13,084 nucleotides of DNA from an uncultured Cellvibrio sp. (GTDB taxonomy: Bacteria > Pseudomonadota > Gammaproteobacteria > Pseudomonadales > Cellvibrionaceae): positions 1 through 13,084 of the forward strand of contig CAMLRJ010000043.1 in the NCBI GenBank assembly GCA_946482345.1, in the 5' to 3' direction. Positions 1 to 8,047 of the stretch are shown in pieces. Under the pieces are notes generated by a model. That model was not told the origin of the DNA. It saw nothing but the letters and a program-made list of their open reading frames with translations, and did not search any database. Each line of letters opens with the position of its first letter. The first letter of the stretch is position 1. The position numbers and the translations under genes are program-made.

Positions 1-1
1 C

Positions 2-955
2 ATAGTGCGTGTGTCAGTTCCGACTATGGAAGCAGCTGAAGCTTTTGGTGAAATCCGTAAACAAGTGACTATACCTTTGGTGGCAGATATTCATTTTGAT
101 TATCGCATTGCATTGCGTGTAGCGGATTTGGGTGTGGATTGTTTACGGATTAATCCCGGCAATATTGGCCGTGAAAAACGTATTCAAGCCGTGGTTGATA
201 AAGCGCGCGATCTGAATATTCCAATACGTATTGGTGTTAACGCAGGGTCACTGGAAAAAGATTTGCAAAAAAAATACGGTGAACCAACACCGGATGCACT
301 GGTCGAATCAGCCTTACGTCATGTTGAAATTCTGGATTCATTAAATTTTTACAATTTTAAAGTGAGTGTGAAAGCGTCTGATATTTTTATGGCGGTTGCG
401 GCTTATCGCAAACTGGCGACGTTAATTGAGCAGCCTTTGCATTTGGGGATTACTGAAGCAGGTGGTTTGCGTTCGGGTACAGTGAAATCTTCAATTGGTT
501 TGGGACAACTATTGATGGATGGTATTGGCGATACTATTCGTGTGTCGCTGGCGGCTGATCCTGTAGAAGAAATTAAAGTGGGTTGGGACATGCTGCGCAG
601 TTTGCGTTTGCGCAGCAAAGGTGTGAATTTTATCGCGTGTCCCAGTTGTTCACGTCAAAATTTTGATGTGATCAAAACCATGAACGAATTGGAAACTCGC
701 GTTGAAGATATTACAACGCCAATTGATGTTGCGGTGATTGGTTGCATAGTCAATGGTCCAGGTGAAGCCAAGGAAGCTGATTTGGGTTTGACTGGTGGTA
801 CGCCGAACAATTTGATTTATATCGATGGTGAACCTAACCAGAAATTAAGCAATGAAAATCTGGTGGATAATCTGGAAAGATTAATTCGCGAGCGTGCAGC
901 CAAAAAACAAATTGAATTGGATGCGGCTGAGAAAAATATTATTGTGCGAGTGTGA
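2..955 (+). CDS. ispG: 4-hydroxy-3-methylbut-2-enyl diphosphate synthase (3' part)
   Basis: IspG (GcpE) reduces 2-C-methyl-D-erythritol 2,4-cyclodiphosphate to HMBPP, the penultimate step of the MEP isoprenoid pathway, in the cytoplasm, using a [4Fe-4S] cluster. The open frame enters from before the window, so about 57 N-terminal residues are missing compared with E. coli (372 aa); the GTG at position 5 is internal. The TIM-barrel part is present, with the blocks [12 protein letters not shown] and [11 protein letters not shown]. The C-terminal cluster-binding part has the pattern C-x2-C (ACPSCS, residues 212 and 215 counted from the GTG), a third Cys at 247 (GCIVNGPGE) and Glu at 254. These spacings equal C270/C273/C305/E312 of E. 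coli IspG. No frameshift is seen and the frame closes with TGA. hisS lies downstream on the same strand, as in many gammaproteobacteria, but here a palindromic repeat separates the two. Identification is essentially certain. Confidence 0.97.
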   Translation: MVRVSVPTMEAAEAFGEIRKQVTIPLVADIHFDYRIALRVADLGVDCLRINPGNIGREKRIQAVVDKARDLNIPIRIGVNAGSLEKDLQKKYGEPTPDALVESALRHVEILDSLNFYNFKVSVKASDIFMAVAAYRKLATLIEQPLHLGITEAGGLRSGTVKSSIGLGQLLMDGIGDTIRVSLAADPVEEIKVGWDMLRSLRLRSKGVNFIACPSCSRQNFDVIKTMNELETRVEDITTPIDVAVIGCIVNGPGEAKEADLGLTGGTPNNLIYIDGEPNQKLSNENLVDNLERLIRERAAKKQIELDAAEKNIIVRV

Positions 956-957
956 TT

Positions 958-1072
958 CACCCCCTCCTAACCTCCCCCTTGGCAAGGGGGAGGGATTTGA
1001 CTCCCCCGCTTTTCTATTGACGGAGTGAGATCGGTTCCCTCCCCTTGCCAAGGGGAGGGTTAGGGTGGGGTG
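958..1072. repeat. Composite inverted repeat (MITE/REP-like) between ispG and hisS
   Basis: Two arms, 958-995 and 1036-1072, are near-perfect reverse complements (38 versus 37 bases, with few mismatches and one indel), separated by about 40 bases. Each arm also contains its own palindrome: 971-993 with 11-base half-arms around CCTTGGCAAGG, and 1037-1059 with 11-base half-arms around CCTTGCCAAGG. The outer ends read CACCCC and GGGGTG. The design resembles dispersed non-coding palindromic repeats (REP/BIME or MITE type) that sit between genes in many proteobacteria; similar CCCCTTGCCAAGGGG units are familiar to me from other genomes, but I cannot show copy number from one window. It has no coding frame. 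It could also end ispG transcription or stabilise the 3' end of its mRNA, though no clear T tract follows. Confidence 0.75.
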
Positions 1073-1105
1073 AAAGTTCTAATTAAAATTGATTAAGGTT
1101 TTAAA

Positions 1106-2377
1106 TTGAAAAAAATTCAAGCAATACGTGGAATGAATGATTTGTTACCAGAGCAGTCTCCAATTTGGCAGCTGGTGGAATCAACATTGATCGATATCTT
1201 GCAACGTTACAGTTATCAGGAAATTCGTTTTCCGATTGTTGAATCAACAGAATTGTTCAAGCGTTCTATTGGTGAAGTAACGGATATTGTTGAAAAAGAA
1301 ATGTACACCTTTAATGATCGCAATGGTGACAGTTTAACGTTGCGACCGGAAGGCACCGCTTCTTGTGTACGTGCTTGTGAAGAGCACGGATTGCTTTACA
1401 ACCAGACGCAGCGTTTGTGGTACATGGGTCCTATGTTTCGCCACGAGCGTCCGCAAAAAGGACGCTATAGACAATTTCATCAGTTGGGTGTTGAAACTTT
1501 TGGTATGCAGGGCCCGGATATTGATGCGGAAGTTTTATTGTTGAGCGCAAGAATTTTGCGTGAGTTAGGTGTTCTACCTGCAGTAACCTTACAAATTAAT
1601 TCATTGGCAAATGCAGAATCACGTGCAAATTACAAAGCGGCTCTGGTGAAATATTTAACGCAAGTGCAGTCAGAATTGGATGAAGACAGCCAGCGGCGTT
1701 TGACGACTAATCCATTGCGTATTTTGGACTCCAAGGATCCAAAAACCCAGACATTATTAAACAATGCTCCGGTATTGCTGGATTATTTGGATGAAGACTC
1801 GGCGCAACATTTTTCCGGGTTAAAAAAATTACTGGATGCTGCTGGCATTGAATATCAAGTGAATCCACGTTTGGTTCGCGGTTTGGATTATTACGGAAAA
1901 ACAGCATTTGAGTGGGTGACCGACAAGTTGGGCGCGCAGGCCACTGTTTGCGCAGGTGGCCGTTACGATAATCTGGTTGAGCAGTTAGGTGGAAAACCAA
2001 CACCTGCTGTTGGTTTTGGAATTGGATTGGAACGATTGGTTTTGCTGGTTCAGGAAATGCAGGAATTGCCTGTGGAACTAAGTCAACAAACGGATGTATA
2101 TCTGGTGGCTGTTGGAGATGTCACTGAACAAGCCATACAGTTGGTTGAACAATTGCGAGATGAATTACCTTATGTACGTTTTATGTTGCATTGCGGTGGC
2201 GGTAATTTTAAAAACCAATTAAAAAAAGCCGATAAAAGTGGTGCGGAGATTGCGTTGATTCTGGGTGAAGATGAAGCCAAATCAGGTCAGCTGGTCGTAA
2301 AACATTTGCGTGAAGATATTCCGCAACAAACTTTATTAATTGCAGATGCTGTGCATTATCTGCAATCTTTTGAATAA
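1106..2377 (+). CDS. hisS: Histidine--tRNA ligase
   Basis: HisRS charges tRNA-His with histidine using ATP; it is a cytoplasmic class II synthetase, normally a dimer. The 423 residues match the family length (E. coli 424). Visible signatures: N-terminal [12 protein letters not shown], motif 2 [18 protein letters not shown] at about 111-128, the histidine-specific HisA box RLVRGLDYY at 255-263, motif 3 [11 protein letters not shown] at 301-311, and a C-terminal anticodon-binding domain from about 335 with [19 protein letters not shown]. The start is TTG: an in-frame stop at 1094-1096 lies just upstream, and the next ATG (codon 10) would remove the conserved IQAIRG segment. TAAGG at 1094-1098 is a plausible ribosome-binding site 7 bases before the TTG. 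It is followed 26 bases later by yfgM, the usual hisS-yfgM-bamB order. Confidence 0.98.
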   Translation: MKKIQAIRGMNDLLPEQSPIWQLVESTLIDILQRYSYQEIRFPIVESTELFKRSIGEVTDIVEKEMYTFNDRNGDSLTLRPEGTASCVRACEEHGLLYNQTQRLWYMGPMFRHERPQKGRYRQFHQLGVETFGMQGPDIDAEVLLLSARILRELGVLPAVTLQINSLANAESRANYKAALVKYLTQVQSELDEDSQRRLTTNPLRILDSKDPKTQTLLNNAPVLLDYLDEDSAQHFSGLKKLLDAAGIEYQVNPRLVRGLDYYGKTAFEWVTDKLGAQATVCAGGRYDNLVEQLGGKPTPAVGFGIGLERLVLLVQEMQELPVELSQQTDVYLVAVGDVTEQAIQLVEQLRDELPYVRFMLHCGGGNFKNQLKKADKSGAEIALILGEDEAKSGQLVVKHLREDIPQQTLLIADAVHYLQSFE

Positions 2378-2403
2378 TCATTAAGCCTTAACAGGAGTCT
2401 ATT

Positions 2404-3096
2404 GTGAGTGTACATCTAACTGAAGAAGAACAACTGGAAGTATTAAAACGCTGGTGGAATGATCACGGTAAAAAAGTGGTCGGAGTTCTGGTGATTGGTC
2501 TGGCTGCATATTTGGGCTGGGGTGCGTGGCAAAATCAGCAACGCATCAAAGCGGAAAAAGCATCGGCGACTTATGAGCAACTGATTAAAATTATTAATCT
2601 GGAACCGGGTAAAACCATGACAGATTCCGATCGTACTTTAGCCAAACAATTGGCTTCAGAACTTAAATCAGGGCGCAAGGATTTATACGCACAAACTGCT
2701 GCGTTTTTTCTTGCAAAAGTTGCGGTGGAAGAAAATAAATTGGATGAAGCTGCAGCGGAGTTGCAGTGGGTTTTAACGACAAAGCCGGATATTACTACCG
2801 AGCAAATCACTCGCTTGCGATTGGCGAAAGTGCTCACAGCCAAGCAGTCTTATGACGATGCTTTAGCTCAGATTGCTCTGGAGCCTGCAGCAGCATTAGT
2901 GAGTGAATATTCCGAAGCTCGTGGTGATATTTATAAATTGAAAGGTGATTTGGATAAGGCTCGCGAGTCTTACTCTGCTGCGTTGACGGCAACCAATCCA
3001 CAGCAGCAAGAACGTTTTATGTTGTTGCAAATGAAAGTGGATGATCTCAAGTTATTACAACCCTCTGTTGAAGTGAGTGCGGAGAAAGCACAATGA
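2404..3096 (+). CDS. yfgM: YfgM-family TPR ancillary protein (SecYEG-associated)
   Basis: A 230-residue protein with a short cytoplasmic N-terminus (TEEEQLEVLKRWWNDHGKK), one membrane segment at about residues 24-43 (VVGVLVIGLAAYLGWGAW) and a long helical C-terminal part with TPR-like repeats that should lie in the periplasm. This is the layout of E. coli YfgM (206 aa), which is known to associate with the SecYEG translocon and the chaperone PpiD and is linked to periplasmic protein biogenesis. The start is GTG, with a good AGGAG at 2393-2397 six bases upstream. It lies between hisS and bamB, and its stop codon overlaps the bamB start (ATGA), so the two are probably translationally coupled. 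The family assignment is strong; the specific role is inferred from E. coli. Confidence 0.9.
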   Translation: MSVHLTEEEQLEVLKRWWNDHGKKVVGVLVIGLAAYLGWGAWQNQQRIKAEKASATYEQLIKIINLEPGKTMTDSDRTLAKQLASELKSGRKDLYAQTAAFFLAKVAVEENKLDEAAAELQWVLTTKPDITTEQITRLRLAKVLTAKQSYDDALAQIALEPAAALVSEYSEARGDIYKLKGDLDKARESYSAALTATNPQQQERFMLLQMKVDDLKLLQPSVEVSAEKAQ

Positions 3097-4328
3097 AATT
3101 TGTCTCCAGCCGGAGCTTGACCCTTTGCATGTTGTTGGTGTTGATTGGATTATCTGGTTGTTCTTTTTTTAAAAAGAAAACCGGAAATGAACCCATGGAT
3201 CTGAAAAGTTTTGAAGAAACAGCCGATATAGATAAGGAGTGGTCACGGGGTATTGGTAAGGGTCAAAGCAAAGGTTTTAGCTATTTGGTTCCGGCAATCG
3301 ATGGTGAAAAAATTTATGCCATAGATTACCAGGGCAAACTGGTTGCCATGAACAGTAAAACCGGTAAAAAACTTTGGTCAAAAAAAGCTGTACGCCCTAA
3401 ATTAAGTTGGTGGGGTTGGATAAAGAGCACACTTAATCTGGAAGATGTTGATCCTGATTGGCAAGTCAATGCAGGTTTGGCTGCTGAAAAGGGACTGATT
3501 TTAATTGGAACCTATGCAGGTGAAGTTGTTGCTTTTAATAGTGATGATGGTACAGAGCTATGGCGTCATCAACTTCCCGGAGAAGTTTTAGCTGCGCCTC
3601 ATACCAATGGCAACATAGTGGCGGTTCAAACTCTCAACGGAAAGCTGTTTGCGCTTGACGCCAAAACCGGTAGCCGACGTTGGTTTTACGATAATCCACC
3701 ACCTGTTTTAACCTTGCGAGGAACTGCTGCGCCGGTAGTGACAGACACTACGGTTTATGTTGGTTTTTCAAACGGACGATTAATGGCATTTAACGCGGAA
3801 GATGGCGCCATATTATGGGATCAACGTGTTGCTATGCCCAAAGGTCGATCAGAATTGGAGCGTATGATTGATATACATGGTTCACCGTTAATCAATGGTG
3901 GCATTTTGTATGTTGGGACTTATCAGGGAAAAATTACCGCTATCTCCAGAGGAACCGGTTCCAGTATTTGGACTAAAGATGGTTCTACCTCTGAAAATAT
4001 GGCCGTGCAAGGCGATAAGCTCTTTGTGGCGCATTCAGATGGTAAATTGGTTTGTTATAGCGCATCTAGCGGAGAAATAATTTGGACAAATGGAAAGCTT
4101 TTGCGCCGAAATCTCAATTCCCCGCAAGTTGTTGGTGATTACGTTGCAGTGGTGGATTTCAAGGGTTACCTGCATTTTTTAAATCAAGCTGATGGCGAGT
4201 TTGCTGCAAGAACCCGAGTCGGTCGCAAGGGCGCCAGAGCACCAATGCTGACTGATGGCGAACGTCTTTATGTATTCAACAATAAAGGCAAATTAATTGC
4301 CTATACGATAGAAACCGAACAACCCTGA
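3093..4328 (+). CDS. bamB: Outer membrane assembly lipoprotein BamB
   Basis: BamB is an outer-membrane lipoprotein of the BAM complex that helps BamA insert beta-barrel proteins. The N-terminus (411 aa in all) is a lipoprotein signal: charged start, hydrophobic core LCMLLVLIGL, and lipobox LSGC with the acylated Cys at residue 23. The mature part is an eight-bladed-propeller type protein made of PQQ-like repeats, seen as recurring units such as LVAMNSKTGKKLW, VVAFNSDDGTELW, LFALDAKTGSRRW, LMAFNAEDGAILW, ITAISRGTGSSIW and LVCYSASSGEIIW. The length fits the family (E. coli 392). The ATG overlaps the yfgM stop (ATGA at 3093-3096). In many gammaproteobacteria der follows directly; here a strong terminator and an inverted gene come between. 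Confidence 0.96.
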   Translation: MKFVSSRSLTLCMLLVLIGLSGCSFFKKKTGNEPMDLKSFEETADIDKEWSRGIGKGQSKGFSYLVPAIDGEKIYAIDYQGKLVAMNSKTGKKLWSKKAVRPKLSWWGWIKSTLNLEDVDPDWQVNAGLAAEKGLILIGTYAGEVVAFNSDDGTELWRHQLPGEVLAAPHTNGNIVAVQTLNGKLFALDAKTGSRRWFYDNPPPVLTLRGTAAPVVTDTTVYVGFSNGRLMAFNAEDGAILWDQRVAMPKGRSELERMIDIHGSPLINGGILYVGTYQGKITAISRGTGSSIWTKDGSTSENMAVQGDKLFVAHSDGKLVCYSASSGEIIWTNGKLLRRNLNSPQVVGDYVAVVDFKGYLHFLNQADGEFAARTRVGRKGARAPMLTDGERLYVFNNKGKLIAYTIETEQP

Positions 4329-4333
4329 TAATC

Positions 4334-4380
4334 ATCGACCATTCCCGAAATCTCTCGGGAATGGTCGATCAGGTTTTTTA
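4334..4380 (+). terminator. Rho-independent terminator after bamB
   Basis: A perfect 15-bp stem (4334-4348 pairing with 4355-4369) with a 6-base loop is followed within a few bases by a T-rich run (4374-4379). It starts 5 bases after the bamB stop and should end the hisS-yfgM-bamB transcript. On the other strand the hairpin lies about 30 bases beyond the stop of the minus-strand gene, but no T run follows it in that direction. Confidence 0.92.
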
Positions 4381-4401
4381 TTTTGTAATTATCCGATTCT
4401 T

Positions 4402-5268
4402 TTATTGCAGAATAAAAGCACGCGATACCATCAAGTAACCTTCCGGGTCGTAGGATCTGAGTTCCTCTCTTGTAAATGGAAAGTAATGGTTGTGTAACCA
4501 ATAAATTTTAGCCAGCTCTGCAAAATATTCCCGTTCATTTTTTAATGCATAAGCTTTCGCTGTAATTCCACCTCGATTATTTTTGACATGAGTATATAAG
4601 TTTTTTTTGAGTGCATTTTGATAAGCATTCATGTTGGCTTTATATAAGCGCCGATAATGTAAATGATAATAAGCATGGCTAAGTTCATGAATGGCTGTCA
4701 TGAGTGCTGCATCATCGGAATACATTAGATAATCCCGAGCTGATCTAATCACGATACTGTGATCAAACTTTGGAGAGGTTGAATTGCCTTTTCTAAAATA
4801 CCACTGCCCACCATGTCTTCCGCCCGTGCGGGATTCATTCCCTGTAAATATAAAATACTTAATTTCATTAAATTGAATACAAATACTGGTTGTAAAAATT
4901 TTGCAGGCTTTGTCTATATTTGATGAGAGTTTCGCAGCAGCTTTGGATAATGTTTTTGGTGCTGTATCCAGTAATTTTTTTTCAGCTATGATTGGAATGG
5001 AGTATCCTTCTATTGGCAGATATTCGCGAAATGCATAGTTGTAGTATTCCTCACTGACAAGAGAGCCAAATTGGGAATGAAGGTTGTGATTTTTCACTTC
5101 TATTTTTTCGACATCATCCCGGTTGTTACTATTTTCATAGCTGCTGCATTTTCTTTTATTGTCAGTGAATATAGCTTGGCCGCTGCTGTTAAAACATCGG
5201 AATACTTCTGCGTGCGCATAATCAAATTTCAAGAAAAGAATAAAAACTAAAATGAAAGACGTTTTCAT
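4402..5268 (-). CDS. Putative exported zinc metallopeptidase with DUF4124-like N-terminus
   Basis: I do not recognise a named gene. The 288-residue product starts with a signal peptide (MKTSFILVFILFLKFDYAHA, probable cleavage after AHA). A short stretch with the sense of a DUF4124 module follows (EVFRCFNSSGQAIFTD, then a Cys). The C-terminal half has HELSH at residues 194-198 (bases 4675-4689), a classical HExxH zinc site, and about 50 residues later NEREYFAE (EYFAE at 247-251, bases 4516-4530), then a tail ending in FTREELRSYDPEGYLMV. HExxH plus a downstream E-[YF]-F-A-E is the zinc-ligand layout of anthrax-lethal-factor-like (M34-type) gluzincins; peptidase activity is inferred. I chose ATG 5268 over the TTG one codon earlier because AGGGA then lies 5 bases upstream. 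The gene is AT-rich (three 60-base lines at 23-33% GC, against 45-48% in lines sampled from hisS and der), and interrupts the bamB-der order in reverse orientation, suggesting acquisition. Confidence 0.8.
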   Translation of the reverse strand: MKTSFILVFILFLKFDYAHAEVFRCFNSSGQAIFTDNKRKCSSYENSNNRDDVEKIEVKNHNLHSQFGSLVSEEYYNYAFREYLPIEGYSIPIIAEKKLLDTAPKTLSKAAAKLSSNIDKACKIFTTSICIQFNEIKYFIFTGNESRTGGRHGGQWYFRKGNSTSPKFDHSIVIRSARDYLMYSDDAALMTAIHELSHAYYHLHYRRLYKANMNAYQNALKKNLYTHVKNNRGGITAKAYALKNEREYFAELAKIYWLHNHYFPFTREELRSYDPEGYLMVSRAFILQ

Positions 5269-5307
5269 CAATATCCCTGTAGTGGTTGGTGAAAGGGTAT
5301 GAAACTA

Positions 5308-5334
5308 TTGGCTTTTCATTCTAGCTTCTATATT
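5308..5334 (+). promoter_or_regulatory. Possible sigma-70 promoter for der
   Basis: TTGGCT (5308-5313) and TATATT (5329-5334) lie 15 bases apart, shorter than the ideal 17. der needs its own promoter because the bamB terminator and an opposing gene lie upstream, and this is the best pair I see in the 158-base gap. Assignment is weak. Confidence 0.3.
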
Positions 5335-5426
5335 CTGGCCAAGGGTAGATATTCCTGCGCTTAGCCCGGTATTTGCCGGTTTTGTTTTTTAATAGAGGTC
5401 GCACCAAACCTATTGGTGAAGAAATT

Positions 5427-6824
5427 ATGATTCCAGTTATTGCCTTGGTTGGCCGTCCCAATGTTGGTAAATCCACTCTGTTTAATCGCCTGACACGCTC
5501 CCGTGATGCGTTGGTTGCCGACTATCCCGGTCTTACCCGTGATAGAAAATATGGCGAAGGTTGTATCGATAATCGCCGGTTTATTGTGATAGATACAGGT
5601 GGTATCAGTGGTGAAGAAGAGGGCATTGATAGTGTAATGGCCGGGCAATCGCTTCTTGCCATTCAGGAAGCGGACATAGTGTTGTTTATTCTGGATAGTC
5701 GCGAAGGCGTGAATGCAGCGGACTACATCATCGCGCAACATCTTCGAGTGAATAACAAAAAGACTTTTTTGGTGGCCAATAAAATTGATGGGATGGACCC
5801 TGACATGGCATTGGCGCCTTTTTATGAATTGGGTATGGGAGATGTTTTTCCAACCACGGCGACTCATGGTCGTGGTGTGAAGTCCATGATGGAAGAAGTA
5901 TTGGCTGATGTCCCCGAACTGCCGGAAGATTTTCAGGCGGAAAATGCAACAGGAATCAAGATTGCGGTGGTGGGGCGGCCTAATGTTGGAAAATCAACAC
6001 TGGTCAATCGTTTGTTGGGGGAAGACAGGGTCGTTGTATTTGATGAGCCGGGAACCACTCGTGATTCTATTTATATCAATTACACGCGATTTGATAAACC
6101 TTACACCATTATTGATACAGCCGGTGTCAGGCGTCGTAAGAATATCGATCTTGTGGTTGAGAAATTCTCAATCGTAAAAACCATGCAAGCTATCAGTGAT
6201 GCCAATGTGGTCATTCTGGTGATGGATGCAAGCGAAGGTGTAGTTGAACAGGACTTGCATTTGATGGGCACCACAATAGAAGCCGGGCGTGCGTTGGTTA
6301 TTGCTTTGAATAAGTGGGATGGTCTTGATGATGGCCACAAACAATACGTAAAAAATGAAATTGAGCGTCGTTTGAAGTTTGTTGATTTTGCCAACATTCA
6401 TTTTATTTCAGCGTTACATGGAACAGGTGTGGGCAATCTTTATAAATCCATTGAACAAGCTTTCAGAGCGGCTACAGATAAGTTTGGAACTCACTATCTG
6501 ACACGAATATTGCAAGATGCTACACGTGAGCATCAACCACCCATGATTCAAGGGCGTCGTATAAAATTGCGCTATGCCCACTCTGGGGGGCATAATCCGC
6601 CCATCATCGTGATCCACGGTAACCAAACTCAGGATATTCCGGGGCATTATGTAAAATATCTGGAGAAAACATTCCGTCGAGTATTGGATTTGCATGGAAC
6701 ACCGATAAGGATTGAATTTCGTACTAACGAGAATCCTTATGCAGAGCGTAAAAAGAAAATGACGCAGCGTGAGTTTATTCAACTGCGACGTAAGCAAGAG
6801 CGTGATGGTAAAAAGCAACCCTAA
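5427..6824 (+). CDS. der: Ribosome assembly GTPase Der (EngA)
   Basis: Der is an essential tandem GTPase that acts in the maturation of the 50S ribosomal subunit. The first G domain shows GRPNVGKS (residues 9-16), DTGG (56-59) and NKID (118-121); the second shows GRPNVGKS (183-190), DTAG (230-233) and NKWD (295-298). A KH-like RNA-binding domain follows from about 353 (LKYAH-like [12 protein letters not shown], then IHGNQ) with a basic C-terminal tail. The frame is open from 5373, but ATG 5427 gives [16 protein letters not shown], matching the start of known Der proteins. The ribosome-binding site is weak (GGTGAAG at 5415-5421). At 465 residues it is shorter than E. coli Der (490), because the acidic linker between the G domains is reduced. 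rssB starts 27 bases downstream, probably on the same transcript. Confidence 0.97.
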   Translation: MIPVIALVGRPNVGKSTLFNRLTRSRDALVADYPGLTRDRKYGEGCIDNRRFIVIDTGGISGEEEGIDSVMAGQSLLAIQEADIVLFILDSREGVNAADYIIAQHLRVNNKKTFLVANKIDGMDPDMALAPFYELGMGDVFPTTATHGRGVKSMMEEVLADVPELPEDFQAENATGIKIAVVGRPNVGKSTLVNRLLGEDRVVVFDEPGTTRDSIYINYTRFDKPYTIIDTAGVRRRKNIDLVVEKFSIVKTMQAISDANVVILVMDASEGVVEQDLHLMGTTIEAGRALVIALNKWDGLDDGHKQYVKNEIERRLKFVDFANIHFISALHGTGVGNLYKSIEQAFRAATDKFGTHYLTRILQDATREHQPPMIQGRRIKLRYAHSGGHNPPIIVIHGNQTQDIPGHYVKYLEKTFRRVLDLHGTPIRIEFRTNENPYAERKKKMTQREFIQLRRKQERDGKKQP

Positions 6825-6851
6825 AGTTTTTGACAGTAAGTAATCGATCAA

Positions 6852-8033
6852 ATGAACCTATCCGGTAAGAAGATTTTGATTTTGGATGATGACCGAGACT
6901 TTGCGTTGCGGTTGTCCAGAGATCTGTCGGGATCAGGTTGTCATTCGGTAACAGTTGATAGCGCAGGCGATGTTCTGGATTTATTCAAGCAATTACCTGA
7001 TCTGGTTTTGATTGATATTCACTTTGCCAACTCATCTGCTATTTCAATACTTCAACAAGCACAACAACAAGAATTGAACCCTCTGGTGATTTTTCTTGCC
7101 GACACGCTGGATGTCACTGATTTATTGGCTGCATTGCGTGCAGGTGCAAAAGATTATCTTGAAAAAACCGATTTGGATCTGCAGAGATTGCTCTCATCTA
7201 TTGAGAAAGCACTTGCTATACCTGATGCCGGTTATAGGGAACAGCTGGAAAAAGCGAATCGTGAATTGCGTGAACATCTGCGCGTGTTGGAGCGTGATCA
7301 AACAGCAGGTCGCCGTGTTCAACGCCGATTAATGCCCAAGGGTCTCAAAACACCTGAGGGTTACAGGATTGAACACGCCATTATTCCATCACTGTTTTTA
7401 AGTGGCGATTTTATTGATTACGCACAAATCAAACAGCGTTATCTTGCATTTTATTTGGCAGATGTATCGGGCCACGGCGCATCGTCTGCATTTGTCACCA
7501 TATGGTTGAAGCATGTAGTGAGCCGTATGGTGCGAGAGGAAGGTTTGTTCAGCGACTATCACTCCTTTGAGATGGGTTGTGCGCAAATGTTGCAGCAAAT
7601 TAATCGCGAATTGATCGAAACACGTGTCGGGCATCATTTGACTCTTTTTGTCGGTGTTATCGATACGCAGACACGACAAATGCGATACGTTGTTGCCGGT
7701 CATTTGCCCTTGCCTGTATTAATCGAGCAGGGCTCTGCTGTGTATCTTGAAGGCCAGGGAAAACCTGTCGGAATATTCAAGGATGCCAGATGGCAAATTT
7801 ATCATCGCCAATTACCGGAAAATTTTGCATTAATTTGTTTTTCAGATGGTGTTCTTGAATTGTGCAATAAAAAAGATTTGGCGGAAAAAGAAGCCGATTT
7901 GCTCAAAAAATTATCCCTATCGACTGGCAGTCTGGAATCAGTCTGCAATACTTTAGCTATCAATCAGGTAGAAAATCACCCTGATGATATTGCAATTTTG
8001 TCTATTTCCCGATTGCCAGAATTGCCCGGTTAA
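6852..8033 (+). CDS. rssB: RssB-like response regulator with PP2C (SpoIIE) phosphatase domain
   Basis: A 393-residue receiver-phosphatase protein. The receiver domain (about 6-120) has the acidic pair D12/D13, the phosphoacceptor D55 (LVLIDIHF) and the conserved lysine K105. The position that is normally Thr/Ser after beta-4 is a Leu (L82), and the usual Pro after the lysine is Thr. A charged helical linker (about 127-155, REQLEKANRELREHL) leads to a PP2C/SpoIIE domain with the metal-site residues D186 (SGDF), D204 (LADVSGHG), D332 (SDG) and D379 (HPDD), suggesting it is catalytically active, unlike E. coli RssB whose domain is degenerate. In Pseudomonas the equivalent (PA2798, by recall) is followed by a STAS protein, as here. 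It probably dephosphorylates that STAS partner or otherwise tunes a sigma factor; the link to RpoS is by analogy. The ribosome-binding site before ATG 6852 is weak. Confidence 0.88.
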   Translation: MNLSGKKILILDDDRDFALRLSRDLSGSGCHSVTVDSAGDVLDLFKQLPDLVLIDIHFANSSAISILQQAQQQELNPLVIFLADTLDVTDLLAALRAGAKDYLEKTDLDLQRLLSSIEKALAIPDAGYREQLEKANRELREHLRVLERDQTAGRRVQRRLMPKGLKTPEGYRIEHAIIPSLFLSGDFIDYAQIKQRYLAFYLADVSGHGASSAFVTIWLKHVVSRMVREEGLFSDYHSFEMGCAQMLQQINRELIETRVGHHLTLFVGVIDTQTRQMRYVVAGHLPLPVLIEQGSAVYLEGQGKPVGIFKDARWQIYHRQLPENFALICFSDGVLELCNKKDLAEKEADLLKKLSLSTGSLESVCNTLAINQVENHPDDIAILSISRLPELPG

Positions 8034-8047
8034 AATTGAGGAAGTCA

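Noticed and set aside
958..1072. CRISPR array reading of the repeat after ispG
   Set aside because: There are only two units in inverted, not direct, orientation, with no spacers.
5365..5390. GC-rich CCGG/CCGG hairpin followed by T-rich sequence before der
   Set aside because: The stem is only about 4 bp and no plus-strand transcript is expected to need ending there.
5373..5426. Upstream extension of der to ATG 5373
   Set aside because: The 18 extra residues do not match Der proteins, whose start aligns with ATG 5427.
5361..5867. 168-codon minus-strand open frame opposite the der start
   Set aside because: It is antisense to strongly conserved der sequence, has no recognisable domain and no ribosome-binding site.
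6830..6835. TTGACA as a promoter for rssB
   Set aside because: A -10 at the right distance would fall inside the rssB coding start, and no TATAAT-like sequence is there.
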